The notes below the pieces were generated by a model. It saw nothing but the letters and a program-made list of their open reading frames with translations, was not told the origin of the DNA and did no database searches. A DNA stretch of 64,000 bases, taken from Entonaema liquescens. Lineage: Eukaryota; Ascomycota; Sordariomycetes; Xylariales; Xylariaceae. Shown here in pieces: positions 46,652 to 58,852 of this stretch. Within the stretch, counting starts at the first letter, position 1; each line of letters starts with the position of its first letter. The position numbers and the translations under genes were made by a program. The DNA is taken from contig CADCSX010000007.1 of the NCBI GenBank assembly GCA_902805475.1, positions 992,001 through 1,056,000 on the forward strand, given 5' to 3'.

Positions 46652-48306
46652 TCATAGACTCTTCCTCTTCCTCCTTCCTTTCGCCGGTGTATATTTGTCT
46701 TGGTTTATTCCCAGGCAGACCGACACGAGTTTCCATATTACGAACACCAGTCCCATGAGGACCACGGTTACTGTTCCGGAGCTAATCCGATTCGACTGTC
46801 CTAAGTCGAGAACGGGAACCCGGATTTCGTGATAGAGGTCCTCGCCTTGACTCGGTTTCGGTTCAACATGCCAAAATAGCGTGCGAGGGCCAAATAGCCC
46901 GTCGTATCCTAAATTGGTTCTGTCGAACGGACTGTTCGGGAACTTGGTACCCTCTTCGGCCGCACATGCCCAGAAAACTACGGGCCAAGGGATACTGACA
47001 TTTCTGTACCCATGATCCGCAGGTGCTAGATACCTAAGGTGAAGTGGGATTTCGGCTGTCCAAGGTTTGTCACTTTCAGTCCTAGGTGGTTGCAGCTCTA
47101 ACAGAGCACTGGAACCCCAAAGTCTCATAGCGTAGTCTGGTGCTTCCAGGTCCACCGCCTGGCTGATGTAGCGCAACGCTGACAAGTTCTTTGATGACAT
47201 GAACAATTCATCGCCAAGTTGATACTTGTCAATAAATACGGTTCGAGGAAGAGTAAGATACGTGTGCAACGAACAGTACGCATCGTCCATCGGCGGTTTG
47301 CTTGAGCTGAGGCGTAACTGCATCGTTGGATGTAAGCCCATCGGACGGAGGAAAGTGGACTCAAACCCCGCATCGTCGGCATTCTTGTGGCGTGACGGGA
47401 ATGAGAAGAGAGTTGGTGTAGGCCTGGAATCTTCACCTAAGACTGCCAGTAGCCCGGTGACACCAAGCTCGTGGGACTCTAGATGCGGAGGCGAGTCTGG
47501 TGTCATTATCCCGACCTCGGCTCTGTGGTCGTGTTGGGAGTTGATGAATAACGGCTGTCGTTCATGGGGCCATACTGCTGTGAGCTTCACGACGTGAGAA
47601 AGCGCATCGTAGGAGAAATCAACAGAGTTGGCGTCAAGAAGCCGTTGAACTCGTGACTTGCATTCGGAGTTACCAGAACTACAGGCGTATTGTTCGAGGT
47701 AGGATGTGAAGTGGGATAGGTCGTTTAGAATCTGGTAGTATTGGTATGCTGTCGAATGGGTGAATCGGTCGTTCGGTAGCTTTGTAAATGACCCCTATAA
47801 TTTGTTAGAGACCTTAATTTGGGCTAATGTTATTTCTACGATGGTTTACTTACAGATGTTGATGAACAATCTAATGGACCGAAAGCCGTCCGAAATAAGC
47901 GACACAAGCGACCGCCATCAGGCCTCTCGCTATTTCCGGGGGTATAGAAGATATGCAAACCGGGAGGTAACCTTGAAGTCCAAGGTCCTATTGCTTTATA
48001 GGCAACGGGTTTTTGCCATCGAATGAATAACTCGCGAGACTCTCGAAGTAGGTGTTGAAGTTCGACAGGAAGCTCCTCTAGAGCTAATGTAATCCTATCT
48101 TCCCGCTCAGCGGTGATATCCGGTCCAGAAATATAGCGACCTAAAAGCCTTAGAGCGGCGGGCTCTACTCCATTCTCGTTTTTGTGGAAGAAAGTAATTC
48201 TTTGTCGCATTTTGTAGGGTATAAGTTGATGCAATCTATAATATTCGTCGACATCAAATGTTCTAGGAGACTGTTCACACGGATACGAAGTACACGCCGT
48301 CTCCAT
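46652..48306 (-). CDS. PBN1: GPI-mannosyltransferase I subunit Pbn1 (PIG-X)
   Basis: Two exons, 48306-47854 and 47794-46652, encode 531 residues. Pbn1 is an ER membrane glycoprotein that stabilises Gpi14, the first mannosyltransferase of GPI-anchor synthesis. The conserved N-terminal RQRITFFHK, the central VFIDKYQLGDELF and ALRYISQAVDLEAPDYAM, and the PIG-X motif region TAEIPLHLRYLAP...PVVFWACAAEEGTKF...FDRTNLGYDGLFGPRTLFWH all match the fungal family. One transmembrane helix lies near the C-terminus (VTVVLMGLVFVIWKLVSVCLG) with a short basic cytosolic tail, the expected type I topology. The ATG at 48306 was taken; the next in-frame ATG, 33 codons later (MRQRITFF), also fits the usual family start and may be the true one. 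Confidence 0.9.
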
Positions 48307-50624
48307 GGCTTTTGGCTTAAAGTTCTCCAAGTGGCCCCAACCTCTTTACCTCTTTTTAGCTCTTTAGATAAGAAAAAGAGCAGATAAGAGAATACAAGGC
48401 CCTTGATAAGATAAGGAGGGGCAGATGGGGCAATCAAGCACAAAATTCAGTTGGAATTCGCGCAAGGGAAACGTCTGTGGTTTTTCTACTTTTTGCATTC
48501 TTCGACCCGTGATCGTACCAGACGGATTAGAATGGACATCGATGCACCATCGATGGACCACCCAGCCACGTAATAACGTCGATACGTCGATCGGGCTGCG
48601 GGCTTTGCATATTCCATATTCCTTGGGCAGGAAAGAATTTTCACCCTCGTTAGACGTTCCAATAGATTTAATCCAGCTGTTATGCACCTGCATCGCACCA
48701 TTTAACACGTATCTAACAACTCTAGCCTAAACGAGGCGAACCACAACACGGATTGGGTTATTACTAACCGCCCTACTGCAAGAACTACATGACGTTTGGC
48801 TGCGGCCCTGCATTAAACCCAGTCAAACCCAGCCAAACTCAGTCAAATCCAGTTAAAAACCCGGCAAGAAACCCAGCGATTCGAATCCACCAGATCAGAA
48901 GCTTTAAATACATGGAGCACAAACGGATAACCCCGGAAACTAATGGCTTGAAAAGTAAATCAAATAAAGCTCGCGGGGGAGTAGCACTTATTTTCATCAT
49001 GGTTCCCCGGCTTTTTTAACTTGTGATGGATTTTTAAGACGGCCTATTTGTTTTTTTTTATACGCCATGTGAAGTGAGGGAGCTGCCGTTGGTGAAGGCA
49101 TGGGATTATCAATTTGGCGCCGAGCTCGATGCAGGATTCGAATCACACAGCGCATAATGAATCAACCCTGTATTTGAACTAGCGGCCAACTTGCCTCCGG
49201 TTACATCTCGAGTCGCAAATTCTGAGAGCAAACTGAGCCGATACCGCCTTTTTGCAGGCGCTCCCAAGTGCTTACTTAGACGCGAGACCTGCACTTCTGA
49301 TAAAATTGCCCAAGGTCGAATAGTCGAGATGTGGCGCTGCAAATTTATTTTCCTTTTTTTAATCTCTAGCCGTCCCCTTTTATCTGTCAATCGACTCTAA
49401 CAGGTACCTATTCAACGACCTAGACTACGCCTTCAATTATACCGGAGTCGAACATACTTAGCACCTCAGAATAGGTAGCTTTCCCGATTCGCTGGGAAGC
49501 ATATTTGCTGCGGAGCAAACGGACTAGCTCTCATCCCCTACGGAATCTGAAATACTGGGGATTGCGGTAGAAAGGTCAAGTAATTTTTGCTAGGCCTCTT
49601 CAGGTGAAACCTTGGGTTTCAAGTTTTTTTAATCTTTTCATGAATAGCCGTATGGTGACCGCGCGATATCATTGGTTGGAGAGTGTTCTCTTCACGTGAG
49701 TACAGACTACGCAAATAGACGCGGGACCTCTTAGCTGCCATTTCCGGCCACGCGGGCGATCCGGAGGTTGGTAACTTGGAACAATAGCCGTTCAGATTCA
49801 ACGTCGCTAGATTTACCGCCCCAGCCTCCGCAACGGTAACATCCATGATCCCGGTATATGGTCCGTCGAACCCACATGCGATGCCTAGGTGTAATCAGTT
49901 CAACACATATAACCGCTATCAGCTTGACGAAGAGTTTATTAGGAAGGCTGGAACCAGTCGCATTGTTTACTCGAAGCTACCGAGAGTAGGGAGAAATATC
50001 GTCGACTTTGCAATGAGCGCAAACCAATATCCTTTATGTTGAAAGAACTTAGTCCGGTGATAAATTCGATTAAACGATTTCATGGGGGGATCTTATAGCC
50101 ACGGTGTCTCTTGAATTGACCTTAACTTGATTACAGTCTGCAGGAAGCTTCCACGATGCGTCGGGCGCCGAGAGTCTCACCGATCGAGGAATTACAATAA
50201 CCTTGACTATACACCGACTTTCTCGACCCCTTAGAAAATTCGTATTAATGAGAGAGCGTGGAGCTTTGTACGATCCCGTATTTTCTCTCTGATCACTGAT
50301 AAGCCTCTCATCGTTTATTCGGCTGCTCCGATATTCGTGTCGTCGTGAAAGATGAAGGACGTGAACATCGCAATGAAGCTTAAAGGCACAACTAAGTCGA
50401 AAAAGCAATTTTGATGACAACAGCGATATGGAACTGCTATTGAAAGATAATAACGGCAATCCTGCACAAATGATACTTAGGATTGATTATCTTCCAAGTA
50501 GCTTGTAAGTAAGTATTTACGGCCTCTTTATTAGATAGGCCTATAGGTGCTTGAACCTGTGGTATATGATAATGTTTATTCCATTCCGTATAGGACGACC
50601 TAGCTTTTGCTTGGCGCCGTTAAT
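48307..50624. other. Intergenic region between PBN1 and the polyketide synthase
   Basis: About 2.3 kb. Several small open frames exist on both strands (for example 50070-50459, minus), but none shows a domain or a believable exon structure. It includes the 10-bp repeat array at 48815-48854. Confidence 0.55.
48815..48854. repeat. Four tandem copies of a 10-bp unit
   Basis: The units are AAACCCAGTC, AAACCCAGCC, AAACTCAGTC and AAATCCAGTT. They differ from each other only by C/T changes. Confidence 0.85.
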
Positions 50625-53600
50625 TCACCTGGCTTTCTCATATACACTTCTTCCAGCGAACTTATCTTTTAGGCTTTTAGCAGCGACAGCTCCCAGAGCT
50701 TCTAACGTCCCGATAGCCATGATTTCGAAGACTTCGATTTCCAGGCCTAATACCTGTTTCCACCAGCGGCGCAGCTCAATTGACACGAGCGAATCCAATC
50801 CGATTTGCGCTAATGCCAGGGAGATATCTATATTATCTTCGGGCTTGAGCATTAAGCCGAAGACCTTTTACCTATTTCGTGAGCCAAATATGAAACGCTT
50901 TGCGAGTCGTCCAATACTTTATCATCCTCGGCCGCTCGTGTTAGGAACGCGATTAGCCCGCTAGAGCCACCCTTCGTGTTGGTTTCCTTCTCATTATTGT
51001 TATGGTAGAAGCCCATTCGTCGATCTCGGCGCCAGCTAGTTCGCGTATTAGGATCATTCAAGTCATCCTCCGAGCGTAAACCCATAACCAATTGGCCGGT
51101 GCTTGTCCAAGGAGTCAGCGTGGAGTTGCTTATGGAGCTAAACTTCTCGCGAGGGCGCGATTGGACGATAGCCAGCTCGAAGAAGTCCAGAAGCTCCGCC
51201 TCTCGCAAGAAGTACATTCCTTGTGATTTCATACTCCTCCTTGCATGTGGGTTTTCGGCGACGAAGCCCACACCATCTATTGGGCTGATGTTAAGCACAG
51301 TCGCAGGGAGAGACATGGAACGTCGATATTGAGTGAAAGCTTCGAGAAACAGATTTGAGGCGATGTAGTTCGCTTGCCCTGATTGCTCAACAACAGACAA
51401 CACAGAGCTAGTCATGACGAAGAAATCAAGGGTGTGTTCCTCTATGTGCTTATGGAGATTCCAAGCACCAGTCATTTTGGGAGCATTTACAGCCACCCAA
51501 TCTTCATATTCCATGCTTGTGATCGGTGCATCCTAACGAAAATAAGACACTATAGAAGATAGGGTTTAAATCGACTTACCCGGAGAACCATTGCCAGATG
51601 GATGACGCCTTTGATGGGATATGGTGCCTGCGAAACTGTACTCTCAACATCCTCCTCTGATTCAGCCCGACCCGACACAGCGCGTACATCACACCCCATG
51701 TCTCGCAATTCCTCAAAGAACTCTTGGTCCTGCTGTGTCTTACCGGCGCTTCTAGATAGGAATACGAGCGACTGAGCCCCCCTTTCGACGAGCCAAGTAG
51801 AAATAACCTTTCCAAGACCACCCAGGCCGCCAGTTAGCAGATATGAAGCATTTCTCTTCAAGCGCAGCCCGGAATGTTTGGGTATGCTTATGAGCGACGA
51901 AGAATCTTCAGGTACACGGACAACCACTTTGCCAATGTGGTTCCCATCCTGCACTTCACGAAATGCGCCCCGGATATTGCCTGCGTCAAATACAGAAAGA
52001 GGTTCGATTGACTTTATACCACCGGCTCGGTATAGCTCAACACACCTTCTCAGGTCACTGGATAGAATTACTTATAAGCATCTGTACGCGTATTTGTAAA
52101 CAAGTTAGACAAGACAATACGTACGCTCCAGCTCTCTGTGGCATTTTCTGTGCTAGGTGTGTCATATCAACACAGGAATATGACCGGTTCTCTATGAAGT
52201 TCCTCATCCGTAGCTTACCACCCTCGAGTGCGTCTTTCTTCCCGAGCTCGATGAGAGTACCGAATTCGGCAACACAGTCCCAAGAAGCATGCAATAGCTC
52301 CCCTGAAAGGGAATTGAGCACAATATCAACCCCGCGTCCATTGGTCTCGCGCATTAAGTTGGCAGCGAAAGAATCGACCCGTGAACGGAATATACGATTA
52401 GCTGGGATGCCGAACTCTTTCACAAGGTGTTCCACCTTTTCGTCGCCTCCAACGGTTGCAAATATCTTTCCAAATATCTCTCCATTAATTATGCCCCTGA
52501 AAGTTCGCTCAGATGATTGAAGCATACCTCTGCGCCAACCATTTGGCAGATTTGGACTGCTGCATGTCCGACACCTCCGGCCGCTGAGTGGATGAGAACA
52601 GACTGCAACTGGTTAAATCCGGTACTCGAATAGTAAAGGGGCTATATTGGAGATACTCACTTGTCCCTTCTCTAGCCGCCCAATGTTTAAAAGCGACTCT
52701 ATCGCCGTTGTATAGCATATAGGCATAGAAGCCGCATCCTCAAATGCGAGGCGGTCCGGTATCTTTGCAACAAGAGACGCCGGAGTATTTACAAGAGTCT
52801 TGAAGCATGCGTCCGGTGGCATTGCCATTACATGGTCTCCGACAGATAGGCCGTCTGCCTTCGCACCAACCTTACGAACGATGCCCGCCAGTTCAAGACC
52901 CAACGGGACATCCCCCGAACTGGGCTTAAGAATACCCATCGCGTAAAGGACATCCTAGTTTATTGTTAGAGCACAGCCAACTTGGAGGAATTATCCCACA
53001 CTCACTTTGAAGTTAACACCTACTGCTCTTGTTTCAATCAAAACCTCATCGTTACCAAGATTACTCGGGCCAGCTTGATCAACCCAGACGACGTTCTCCA
53101 AAGATCCAGGTTTGGTAGTTTCCAATGTTTTAATTCCTTGAGTCACCGAGTTGCTAGCACTTTGTTGGAGCTCCTTGTCAACTGAAATTGGGTGGTATCG
53201 CCCGATTTTGACAACTCCCCTATCAACAACATATTCCTTATCAGGTGCAAGCAGGTCGGTGTCCTCGATGCGTCGTATCTTATCAAGTACCTTCTGGACT
53301 AAGCTCGAGAATTGAGGTTCTTTAGGGCTGATCTCTAGCGTATAGAAAGGGACCGAGGTCTCAGTTTGAACGGATCGTGCGACACCAATAGATTGCGCGC
53401 GGATCTTGGGTCTTTGCAATCTACTTGGGTTGGTCGGGTAAGCCAAACCATAGAGCCTGACTTATAATTGAGTAAAATTTGTTGGAACGCAATAAATCTT
53501 TCCGCAGAGGCATCTTGGAAAAAATAGCATTCTAGATCGAGAAGGGACACAATGTCGTGGCCGAGCGGCAGATTCTGTCCCAGTTGAAAGACCTGTACTG

Positions 53601-56600
53601 GTATACCAGAGCTTACGAGCTTTTAAACAAGGAGTCCTGTTAAATCTCCCTCAGGATTATCGCATAGTATGGCTACTGGCGAGGGAGGCTTTTCAGAAGA
53701 GACATTCTCTTCTATCTTCGTAGATACGATAGCGGCTTGATAATGGTAGGGCTCAACGGCATCACGAAGTCCGGTATCAACTCCGGAAAAGCCAATTGCC
53801 CTAAGTTCATCATCCCATCGTTCGATTGAGACGTAAGGTTCGTGGAGCCGGCCATCTGCCTCGCCGAGCCACCAGCCGGAAAGACTACCGAATATATAAT
53901 TTGGTGTTCGCACAACGCCACACAGTTCAGTCAGAACAAGAAGTCCACCAGGCCGTAACAGCGGCTGTAAATTAAGAAGCGTCTTGCGTAGCGATGGCGT
54001 AGCGTGGATTACATTGGATGCGAGTATGACATCGTAAGTGCTGGCCGCAAAGCCCTGCTCGAATGGACACCTAGAAATATTGAAGACCTTATATTCCATG
54101 TTAGGTACGTACGATAATCTCGCTTGCGCCTGCGGAAAGAAGCCGGCAGAGACATCGCTAAATGTATAATTAGAGTACGGCGGATGACCATCTTCTCGCG
54201 CGAGCGTCCGGAGGATCAGTTCGGTGGTGCCACCAGTACCTGCGCCAACCTCGAGAATGCGCAAGTTTGGTCGTGAGTGGGATAGCAACTTAAAGAAATT
54301 GCCCTTTCCGAAGCTAGTTGCATTGTAGATTTCCGTGAGGACGTTATCCTGCATCAACGTCTCTAAAGGATTCGCTTTGCCAGTGAAGATGTCCTTATAA
54401 TTATCGCACATCCGCTTGACGCCGACCGCTAAGGAACCCTTTTCTGAAAGAGACAGGAGTTTTTTATATCTTTCTTCAATCATCGGCTTCCTTTCCGCAG
54501 ACGAGAGTGCTGCATACTCTTTGCAGTACTCTAATAAGGGATACGTGCCCTCCCTCGCGCGATCGATCTCGAGCTCTAGCCAGTTGCGGAACTTCTCGAA
54601 GTGCCAAGAACATGGCTCTAAACCACGAACTCGATCAGCAGTTTCAAGTATGCATAGCAGCGTCATTTCTTCCTGCATCTTGGTTTCTTCGGGTATTGAC
54701 CGGGGTGGTTCAAACAACGTCGCGTGGTCTACCATATCAAAGTCTGGAAGCCATTCCAACCGTGCGGCCGCGTGCCGCTCGGTCTGTTGGGTCGTATTAT
54801 TCTCCACTGGCTTGAATTCGAGCCCACGCAGCTTTAGAGCAACCTCTCCGTTCGCGATACAATTGATAGCGACTGGTTCATGGCCACCACCAGCTGCTAC
54901 AGCATCCATCGTCGCAGCACTCCTGGAGATATAAAGGTCCTCAATTGCAGTGGGCATTTGCAGGTCTAAGTTTCGCCCAATACCTTTTGCCAGCGCTACT
55001 AGGGCAAGTTGTAGGCAATTGTCAATCCCAACTGGATGGAATATGAAGGCTGGATCTTCGTAGTGACGCGGAATATTAATCTTGGCGGTAGCCAAGTTCT
55101 TAGTCGTGGACGAAACGATACTTTGGAGCCCCTGAAACTCGGGTCCATATACGATGCCTATATTTCCCATAGTGTCATACCATTTCGATTCGGCGATCTT
55201 TCTTGTAAGTTTGCCCTCATCTGGTGTCAGAGGTGGCAATGATGATGAACTCGTGCTTGGTTTGATTTGACCTTCACAGTGCTTGATCCAAGTCGAGCCA
55301 CTATAGGACGTTATAGTAAACTCAAACCAGGTAGAGTCGGTCGTATCGGTCAACTTTACAGGCCTTAAAGTCGTCAACATCTCTACCGGATGGTCTGGCA
55401 GTACCATAGCTAACCGAACCGTCGCGCGCTTCACTTGGTAGCCTACGTTGATCCCCGTAATTTGCCTTATTGCTTCTCCCGCCATGGCGATATACCCTGC
55501 GAACGGGAAGAGAACAGATGTGTGGACTCCGTGGTCCGCCAGCCAAGGCTCATCATCTAGACTCAAAAGATTCCTCCACGCGGGTTCATGAGTCGAGCTT
55601 TCATAAATTCGTAAGCCGAGGAGACGATGATGTCCGAACTGGCGGAAACGCCACTCCTTGGAGACGCGGGCTTCGTACCAGAACGAACCACCATTATAAT
55701 CCCAAGCATAGCGGGGAAGATCTGTCAGCACCTTTCCTGACGGGAAGAGAGCAGACCAGTCGATCCGAACTCCGTTTTGGTATAGTTGGCCAAATGCTGA
55801 AGCTAGGCTGTGAGTACTATCGGAACCCCTGGTCATCGTAGGAATATATCGAAACTCAGCTCCCGCGTTTGATACGATCTGTCGCAATGGTCCAAACAAA
55901 GTTGAGTGAGGACCAATCTCAACGAAGAGTCGCTCTGTATTTCGCCCCAGTATGCGCTGTATGGTCGAGTTGAAACACACTCGAGAGGTCAAGTTCGCGA
56001 TCCAGTAGTCCGGACCAAGGTTATCTCCATGTTCAATGACCCTTTCATCTACAGATGAAAAGAAGGGCACTTTAGCTTGCTGATGAGTAAGACCTTGATG
56101 CTCGATTTCCTTCTTCATAAGCTCCCGATATTCAGAACCTAGATCCTTCATATGACCTGTCAGATCGAATTAGCATATAGCATTTTATATAAAGGGCCTT
56201 ACACGGATTGCTTACTTGAGTGATAGGCCATATCGACCTTGAGCATTCTCACAAGAACGTCAGGCTTTTCATGATCGCGTAAAGAACATCTCTTAGCACT
56301 CCTATGTCACCGGAAAGCGTAACGCTTTCGGGACTGTTGTCGCAAGCTATCACGACACCCTCTTTAACGTACTTAGTCACTTCAGCAACACCCAAGCCTA
56401 CAGCCCCCATCCCGCCAATTGAGTCTCGATCCCTTATAACATAACCTCGATAATATGCCGATATCATAGCTTCCTCGAGTGAGATTGCCCCAGCTGCATA
56501 AGCTGCCGCTATCTCCCCACTCGAGTGACCGACTACGGCTGCGGGCTGGATACCGGCTCGTTGAAGGCTCCTGACAAGCGCAATCTGGACTGCGGTACAA

Positions 56601-58852
56601 AGGGGCTGGGCTAAGTTAGAGGTATATATCCTGCTCTTTCCCAGGGGCGCGAGTAATTCATCTGCAACCGCTTAGCAGGGGTAATGCATCGCATAATGTT
56701 ACTCTACCTTCAATTGACCATGAAGGAGGGTGAAGAAGCGACTTGAGGAGACAGTCCATATTTGTGATGTCAGTTCTGAACTCTTTGTTTCTAAGGAATA
56801 GCTGCTTCTCCATTCCAGACCATTGCGCTCCTTGCCCACTAAATACCATCACAATGTCTGCTTTGCTGGCTGGCGCCTTTGCAGGAGTGGATTTTCCGAC
56901 TACAGCGCCAGTACTGTCGATTACTATAAAGGCTCTGTGGAGTAAGATCTCCCTACGTCGGCCAAGTGTGTAGGCAATGTCCTCAGCATTATCCGGGTGC
57001 CTGTCGACATATTCTTGTAGGTGGTCCATATACGTCCTCAATGACTCTTGGGTATTTGCCGAGAGGATAGCTAGCTGGGTACGTTTTAGCTCTCCGGTTT
57101 CCTTACGTGATGGGCCGTTGGATATAGTATGTGGGTTTGCGTCTAATACAACCTGTACCAGATTGGCATTCGCATTTGCAGAAGTGGTCACCATACAAGA
57201 CAGCAAGGTAGCCCCTTTTCTCAACTACCTAGATAGTCTACTTCTACTTACGTGAGCATTCGAACCCCCTATTCCAAATGAGTTGATGCTAATTCGTTTC
57301 GCCCTATCTTTGGGCCAGCTCGTTGACTCAATCGGAACACAGAGCTTTTTGCTCAAAAATGGGACTTTATGACTGTCAGTACCATTGCCCAATATAGTCT
57401 TACAAAATGGGTCCGGGCTTACTCTTGGGATTAGGGTTATTGAACTTGATGTTGGGTGGAATTATATCGTGTTCAAGGGTCAAGACGCCTTTGATGAGAC
57501 TAGTAAGCCCTGATGCACCCTCCGAATGACCAAAGTTTGGTTTTACCTGAAAAATAAGGTCAACTAGCAGTCATTTGGGGTGGCTGAGCCCAATAGCACT
57601 TACGGATCCGATATAGACACCTCGAGAACCAAAGATATTGCCTATAGCGTTTGTCTCTACGGGGTCGCCCGTCGGTGTTCCCGTGTTAGCAATGTATTTC
57701 CAAGCAAATGGACCATAGCACTATAGCGCTAATTAAAACTTACCTCAACGAATGCTGTGTTCTGTGCCGGGAGTCCAGCTTCTTCGTAGACTTTGCGCAT
57801 CAACGCCTCGTGAGCGGCTCCGCTGGGGGTCATTAGACCTTGACTTTTACCGTCACTGTTGGTTCCGGTATTCCTGATTACAGCCCTGACTGGATTTCCA
57901 TCGCGGATAGCGTCCTCGAGGAGTCTAATATAGACAACGTTAATGGCCTCAGCTCTTACAAACCCGTCAGCATCGGCGTCGAATGCTTTGCAAGAGCCTT
58001 CGGGGGATAAAAGACCCTCCTCCGTCATCGCAGCCGTTGTTGTTGGGCCCATGATCATGTTGGTACCGGCAACGATTGCGCCTGTGCAGTCGCCATGCTG
58101 TAGTGCTCGACAAGCTTCGTGGAGTGCCACGAGTGAGGCCGAGCAACCGGTCTTGACTACCAAACTATTACAAGATAAGGATGTTAGTGATCTCATAGGA
58201 GGGCAAAAAAGGGGGCAATGCTAGAGTAGCTAACCTAGGACCCTTGAGGTCATACTCAAAAGATAACCTATTGGCAAGCATAAGGTCACCATAGCCAGTC
58301 ACTACGGAGAGAATATTACATTAGTAGCCGATTACTTTACCCGATCCAAGACTATCTTCATATAATTGCTAACAGATGTATCCGCCCGAATGCTGGACTT
58401 CCTTAGCATTAGTCTGAAGCCAGTCTTCTCCAAAGGTGCCAACATAACAGCCAATCGGCTGGCCTCTATAGTTGACTTCTCCAGCGTTCTCAAAAGCCTC
58501 CCGGGCCACTTCAAGAAGCTGGCGTTGCTGCGGATCGGCTCGTTCTAGCTCGTTCTTACTCATAGTAAAAAACGATGTATCTAGCTTGCCGAAATCCTCG
58601 TCAAGAAAGTATCCATACTGAGTCTTTATGGCTCCTCTCTTGCCGCACTTGTCAGTAAATGCGGCTGCGTTATATCGATCAGATGGGATAGGACCCTTGG
58701 TGTCTCTCTTATTCACAAGGACATCCTAGGTAGAATGTCTCCGCGTCCCGCACGCCACCGGGGAGACGCATTGCCATCCCACAGATAGCAATTGGGCGGG
58801 TGGCATAACCCAACCGCTGTTGGGAAGTTGGGTCCGTGTTGTTAAGAGACAT
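50625..58852 (-). CDS. Highly reducing type I polyketide synthase, damaged
   Basis: About 14 exons on the minus strand would encode about 2,470 residues in the order KS-AT-DH-MT-ER-KR-ACP, ending at the ACP with no release domain. The KS has KTGCSAS (active Cys). The AT has GHSSG. The DH has WLADHGV and GIDNCLQ. The methyltransferase has ILEVGAGTGGTTELI, the ER SAAGGVGHAAVQ, and the KR TGGLGGLGKV with a later QANYIASN tyrosine. The ACP has IGLDSL. Six lesions are seen: a 4-bp gain at 58726-58732, loss of the HGTGT histidine and splice acceptor at about 57685, single missing bases at about 56275, 53397 and 50863, and an in-frame TAA at 53625-53623. The missing bases may be assembly error, as in CLA4; the other three are not explained that way. 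No tailoring, transport or regulator genes are adjacent, so the product is unknown. Confidence 0.93.
57604..57743 (-). pseudogene. Disrupted ketosynthase exon junction, HGTGT motif lost
   Basis: Upstream coding ends ...AFVE with a GTAAGT donor at 57743. A branch-site-like TGCTAAC follows about 58 nt later, but directly after it the sequence reads TGTPTGDPVETNA. The expected acceptor AG and the codons for Cys-His-Gly are not there. A deletion spanning the 3' end of an intron and the start of the next exon explains this best. The alternative reading, with a 23-nt intron, gives CYG plus nine extra residues and also lacks the histidine. Confidence 0.65.

Noticed and set aside
50070..50459. 129-codon minus-strand open frame downstream of the polyketide synthase
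   Set aside because: No family resemblance and unusual composition. I would need transcript evidence to call it a gene.
57251..57275. Possible frame shift in the G-run before the SNAH motif of the ketosynthase
   Set aside because: On recount the run has five bases and the frame reads GIGGSNAH correctly into the intron.
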